In this document: positions 8,101 to 10,269 of the stretch, piece after piece
Layout: every line of letters starts with the position of its first letter
Position numbering within the stretch: the first letter of the stretch is position 1
DNA from: Rhizophlyctis rosea
Lineage: Eukaryota; Chytridiomycota; Chytridiomycetes; Rhizophlyctidales; Rhizophlyctidaceae
DNA length: 10,269 bases
NCBI GenBank assembly: GCA_027596075.1
Contig: JADGJC010000584.1
Coordinates: 1 to 10,269 of the forward strand
Direction: 5' to 3'
Made by a program: the position numbers and the translations under genes
The notes under the pieces: model-generated
Databases searched by the model: none
What the model was told of the DNA's origin: nothing
What the model saw: the letters and a program-made list of their open reading frames with translations, nothing else

Positions 8101-10269
8101 TGTGGTATCGACGAGTCAAAACCGACAATCCACATCACGCGGTCGGAAGACACGACGGAGCTTGGAAGCTGCCGAAAACGTCGGTGATGTCGATCCGTCG
8201 GCGATTCCGAAAGAACTCGATCGGTGGGCGTATTGGAATGCTATGGATGAGCGGAATCAGAGCCGCAAGGCTAAAGAAGCCGCGTTATCTGAGGAGGAAA
8301 AGAAGAGGCGGAAGGAGGTTGGGAAGGAGTTACGGGAACGGGAGGCAACGCTGCAAAAGGTGTTGCAGGGGGATACGGCGAGTACGGCGCCGAGGGTTGT
8401 TGAGGGTGGGGGGGTTTATAGGCCGCTGGAGGGGTTGAAGATGCGGAAGAAGGGGAAGGGGAAGGGGAAGGGTGCGGAGGCGGTTGTGGGAGGGGAGAAA
8501 GGGAAAGAAGGGGAGGGGAATGGGGAGGGGAGTGGAGGGGTGTACAAAGTTGTATTGGATGAGGAGTGTCGGAGGGAGATTTTGGAGGGTGGTGGGGGTG
8601 AGTTTGTTGTTTTTCCTTTCTTGTGTTCGGTCTCAACAGGGTAGAAGAGTTTTGCTGATGATTGGGTTCTGCTCTTTCTTGTGTGTGTACGACAGATTTC
8701 GCACTCTACGCCGCCGACGCGTCCGCCTCCGATACGGACATCCACTCTGAGATCCGGCTTTGTACGATTCAGAATACGAAGAGGCTTAAGACTGCGCAAG
8801 AGGCGTTTGTTGGGTTTGTGCCTTCTTTTAGTGTTACGGATCGGATTATTGTTGCTGAGGATGCGAGGACGGTTACGGAGGATGGGACGGTTACTGATTC
8901 GGTTATGGGGACGCATTCGAGGGTTGGCAGTGCGCATGAGGGGGAGAGTGGGTGGGGTGGGAGGGTTGGGGAGGGGGAAGGGGAAGTTCAGGATGGGGGG
9001 ACGGAGGGGAGGGAGGAGAAGGGAGGGGAAGTGAATGGAGGAGTGGAGAGGGAGGAGAGAGGGAAGGCTGTGGATGGGGAGCGGGATCGTCCGAGGGCTG
9101 GGGGTGGGGAGGTGGCCGGAGAGTGGGGTCGTGGTGCTGGGGCTTGGGAGAACGGGGCTATGGCAAGGAGGGGTGATTGGCGTCCTACCCAGGGTGGATA
9201 CCAGGCAGGATATCAACACTGGCGAGAGAATCACGATCAACCGTCTCAATTGCCGATGCAAAGACGGTATAGCGCGCCGCATCTTATGTCTTACGGTCAG
9301 CCGCACATGTGGGGTCGGCATCCTGGCGGTGAGATCTTTCCTATTGGAGAAGGGCCGAATTATGGCGGTGGGGCGTTAATGGCGTATGGGGGGTGGAGAA
9401 ACGGATATGGGACCAGGCCGTATCCGGTTGATCCGCGTCCATGGTCGTATTATCATCCCTATGAGCCTAGACCGGCGAGGACGGGGCAGTATGGGCATGG
9501 GGGGAGGAATCATCATGGTGGTGGGCAGAGGGGTGGAGTTGTAGCGCGGAGACGGTCGGAGGCTAATGGTAGTCATAGTAAGAGGTGGAATGTGGAGACG
9601 AGAGAGTGGGAGAGCGATGCGATTGATCTTGCTGGTGGGGAGGGTGATGGGGTGCGTGAGAGGGAGGAAGAGAGGGAGAGGAGAGTTGGTGGTGATTGTG
9701 GTGGTGGTGGTGGTGGACGGGCGAGGGATTCGAGTTCTGTTCCGGAGGTTGTGATTCCGCATAGAAGGCTTGTGAAGGGGGATGAGAGGATGGGTGGGGA
9801 TGAGGGGTGTGGGGATGTGGGTGGGAATTTGTCGGAAAAGGCTGGAGAAGATGGAGATGTTACGGTTTCGGCGTCGGTCACGCCAGGAAGGGTTCCTCGA
9901 ACCCCACCGAAAGGATTTACGCCGGCTCCACCACGAACACCACCTCCTAAAGACCGTCATCCACGAAGTGAAACGTCACCCTCCCGTCCGTCCTCCACCA
10001 AATCTTCGAGAGATAAACACCCACACCCACCGACGACGCCGAAGAAAGACCATGCACTTGTTCCTGATGCGGCGTATGGGATTAGTGGGAGGACGGTTCG
10101 GAGGAGGGATATCAGGATTGATGGGAGTGGGAAGGTGGATGGGTGGAGTGGGAAGCATGTTATTAGTCCGGCGGCTGAGAGGGGAGAGAGGAGGAGGGTT
10201 AGTCGGGAGGGGGAGGGGACGCAAGCGGTAAGGAGGGCAAGTAAGGATGATGAGAGGGGGAGGGAAGGG
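3938..10269 (+). CDS. Suv4-20/Set9-type histone H4-K20 methyltransferase fused to a PWWP domain (3' end outside window)
   Basis: The protein is predicted to di- and tri-methylate lysine 20 of histone H4 in the nucleus using S-adenosylmethionine. Coding exons are 3938-5382, 5487-5654, 5708-6011, 6164-6312, 6390-6810, 6947-7196, 7263-7488, 7564-8597 and 8696 to the edge. They total 5571 nt, exactly 1857 codons with no stop. The start ATG has leader context CACCGCG and follows a leader-intron acceptor. Visible order: disordered N-terminus, DDL..LLD..LGFQTHK signature (403-422), SET core with NHDC 631-634 and GEEIT 663-667, post-SET C-x-C-x2-C 682-687, a second Cys-pair module, acidic linker, PWWP-like domain, then low-complexity C-terminus. 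Animal Suv4-20 proteins have the same catalytic signatures; the attached PWWP is not usual for the family as I know it. The catalytic assignment is firm; exact splice sites are predictions, and the C-terminus is missing. Confidence 0.9.
5383..5486 (+). other. Coding intron 1 (phase 2)
   Basis: 104 nt; donor GTGAGT, acceptor TTGCAG. Without splicing the frame meets TGA at 5384. Joining restores K482 and leads into E-A-P-N. Confidence 0.85.
5655..5707 (+). other. Coding intron 2 (phase 2)
   Basis: 53 nt, the shortest here; donor GTATGT, CCTAAC branch point, acceptor CCCCAG. Joining gives R538-H-A-E-R-Y, running straight into the SET core. Confidence 0.9.
6012..6163 (+). other. Coding intron 3 (phase 0)
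   Basis: 152 nt; donor GTGAGT directly after E639, branch-like TAACTAAA, acceptor CTACAG. It divides the NHDCxxNC motif from the final SET strands. Confidence 0.9.
6313..6389 (+). other. Coding intron 4 (phase 2)
   Basis: 77 nt; donor GTGAGT, acceptor CACCAG. It splits the codon for R689, between C-E-T-C-E and N-E-R-G-A-F-K, a motif kept intact in the family. Confidence 0.9.
6390..6810 (+). other. Post-SET extension with Cys-pair zinc module (exon 5)
   Basis: Residues 690-829 begin with the family's RGAFK box (692-696). After a linker come C760-S-D-C763 and C793-G-R-C796, followed by RHLRIYGVLWP (798-808). A Cx2C...Cx2C-RH...YG..WP arrangement after the SET domain resembles the extension I know from fungal Set9 proteins, so the module is probably a structural zinc ribbon. 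Amino acids 774-829 are Gly/Arg/Val-rich in step with the extreme G-rich DNA of the exon end. Confidence 0.65.
6811..6946 (+). other. Coding intron 5 (phase 0)
   Basis: 136 nt; donor GTGAGT, CTGAC branch point about 40 nt before acceptor TTCCAG. If not spliced, the frame ends at TGA 6904-6906 just after the zinc module, so this intron decides whether the PWWP part is joined. Confidence 0.8.
6947..7196 (+). other. Acidic linker between catalytic and reader modules (exon 6)
   Basis: Residues 830-912 start with a basic patch, KKGKERR (841-847), which may be a second NLS, and a CDK-type site S852-P-E-K. Two glutamate runs follow (860-867 and 879-891). They end in a predicted helix, MNKIEKRLWEVRGKM (895-909). 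Acidic runs of this kind often contact basic histone surfaces; that role is inferred. Exon 6 lacks a stop or promoter-like gap, which argues that the SET and PWWP modules belong to one protein. Confidence 0.7.
7197..7262 (+). other. Coding intron 6 (phase 1, in-frame and stop-free)
   Basis: 66 nt; donor GTAAGC, very C-rich body, acceptor TCATAG. Its length is a multiple of three and it has no stop in frame, so retention would add 22 residues just before the PWWP domain. Confidence 0.75.
7263..7733 (+). other. PWWP-like chromatin reader domain (exons 7-8)
   Basis: Residues 914 to about 1050 fit the PWWP fold (Tudor-related): a first strand A918-V-W-V-Y922, the signature M944-W-W-P-A-V-V-V-P952 (first position Met instead of Pro), and a strand W977-R-V-V-K-Y-F-E-D985 matching the usual 'VrFFgd'. 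A helical tail rich in Phe, Tyr and Ala follows (about 1020-1042). Candidate aromatic-cage residues for methyl-lysine are W920/Y922, W946 and Y982/F983. The insertion between strand 1 and WWPA is longer than usual and acidic, so the domain is divergent. A generic Tudor-family domain is the alternative. Confidence 0.7.
7489..7563 (+). other. Coding intron 7 (phase 2)
   Basis: 75 nt; donor GTGAGT, acceptor CCACAG. Splicing removes a TGA at 7490-7492 and joins YFEDRS to L-S-L-I-P inside the PWWP domain. Confidence 0.85.
7874..7981 (+). repeat. Protein repeat unit 1 (W-x-x-W motif)
   Basis: Residues 1092-1127 begin R-R-S and contain V-P-R-E-L-x-x-W-D-M-W-x-x-x-x-E-R. They align without gaps with a second copy 93 residues downstream. 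I do not recognise the motif. The preceding residues (about 1060-1091) are an Arg/Glu-rich segment likely to form a long charged helix. Confidence 0.55.
8153..8260 (+). repeat. Protein repeat unit 2 (W-x-x-W motif)
   Basis: Residues 1185-1220 repeat the pattern of unit 1: R-R-S, fifteen residues, then I-P-K-E-L-x-x-W-A-Y-W-x-x-x-x-E-R. Shared positions are RRS, P, E, L, both W and the final E-R, with V/I and R/K swaps. The two copies differ at the DNA level, so this is an old duplication or selected motif. It is followed by a Lys/Glu-rich helix (about 1221-1256). Confidence 0.55.
8451..8472 (+). repeat. GGGGAA tandem repeat, G-quadruplex-forming potential
   Basis: G-runs of 4, 4, 4 and 3 are separated by AA, which meets the four-G-tract rule for a quadruplex on the coding strand and in the RNA. 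It encodes alternating Lys-Gly. Confidence 0.7.
8598..8695 (+). other. Coding intron 8 (phase 1)
   Basis: 98 nt; donor GTGAGT, branch-like CTGAT, acceptor GACAG. Unspliced, the frame stops at 8642-8644. Spliced, it enters a frame open for 524 codons to the window edge. Confidence 0.8.
9181..9543 (+). other. Gly/Tyr/Arg-rich low-complexity region
   Basis: Residues about 1495-1615 carry many Tyr, Trp, His, Gly and Arg, in GY, YGG, RNGYG and GGQRGG settings. This resembles RGG/prion-like low-complexity domains that bind RNA and drive condensate formation. Frame is open and codon use is less G-biased at its start. Function is inferred from composition only. Confidence 0.55.
9700..9717 (+). repeat. 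GGT trinucleotide run
   Basis: Five GGT codons plus one GGA encode six glycines. It is a short microsatellite inside the coding sequence. Confidence 0.7.
9877..10047 (+). other. Cluster of proline-directed phosphorylation sites
   Basis: Residues 1727-1783 contain T1728-P, T1735-P-P-K, T1741-P, T1747-P, S1760-P-S-R and T1780-P-K-K. Three match the full CDK consensus (S/T-P-x-K/R). The stretch is Pro-rich and disordered. Sites also occur at S359 and S852, suggesting cell-cycle control; this is inferred. Confidence 0.5.

Noticed and set aside
7761..8438. 225-codon plus-strand ORF, about one third Arg and Gly
   Set aside because: Frame-shifted reading of exon 8; the other plus frame continues the PWWP protein with correct splice phases.
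8416..9321. 301-codon minus-strand ORF opposite exons 8-9
   Set aside because: Pro/Ser/Arg-rich product is the expected mirror of G-rich coding DNA; it spans intron 8 and lacks any domain. The plus-strand frame is the continuing gene.
9376..9960. 194-codon minus-strand ORF, Arg/Pro/Ser/Thr-rich
   Set aside because: Shadow of exon 9, where the plus frame is open over 524 codons with sensible low-complexity features.
1..10269. CRISPR array, tRNA, rRNA, insertion sequence, transposon ends
   Set aside because: No spaced direct repeats, cloverleaf or T-loop consensus, or paired terminal repeats with target duplications were seen on either strand by eye.

Overview
The window looks like nuclear DNA from a fungus, most likely an early-diverging (chytrid-like) one. 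It holds one multi-exon gene with short introns (53-152 nt in the coding part), GTGAGT-type donors, CTAAC/CTGAC-like branch points and a pyrimidine-rich transcription-start region. The encoded enzyme resembles animal Suv4-20 more than the ascomycete Set9 type. 'Fungus' is an inference of about 0.8 and 'chytrid' about 0.5; nothing looks bacterial.

Layout. Bases 1 to about 3310 carry no gene I can support; I found only short chance-like ORFs and two small hairpins. A promoter follows: a 12-bp palindromic E-box with an adjoining inverted CCAAT at 3317-3332, then a CT-rich start region (3421-3560). The 5' leader contains a nine-codon upstream ORF (3567-3596) and a 331-nt leader intron (3597-3927).

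From 3938 to the right edge runs a single plus-strand gene of nine coding exons. It is open across the edge, with 1857 codons visible and no stop. All eight introns have GT..AG ends, and the reading phase holds across every junction. Domain order: Pro/Ser-rich disordered N-terminus with a nuclear localisation signal (NLS) (1-394); Suv4-20/Set9 histone H4 lysine-20 methyltransferase core with NHDC and GEEIT..YG motifs (about 395-689); a second Cys-pair zinc module (690-829); an acidic linker (830-912); a PWWP-like chromatin reader (914 to about 1050); an Arg/Glu helical region with a duplicated W-x-x-W motif; a Gly/Tyr/Arg-rich low-complexity region; and a cluster of CDK-type sites.

Two things stand out. 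First, an H4K20 methyltransferase and a PWWP reader sit in one polypeptide; in fission yeast these are separate interacting proteins, Set9 and Pdp1. Second, synonymous codon choice flips within exons: exon starts are C-ending (amino-rich) and exon ends are G/T-ending (keto-rich), with the reverse change in most introns. In exon 5, third-position C goes from 31/50 codons at the start to 0/50 at the end. This sawtooth is the strongest unexplained signal in the window.
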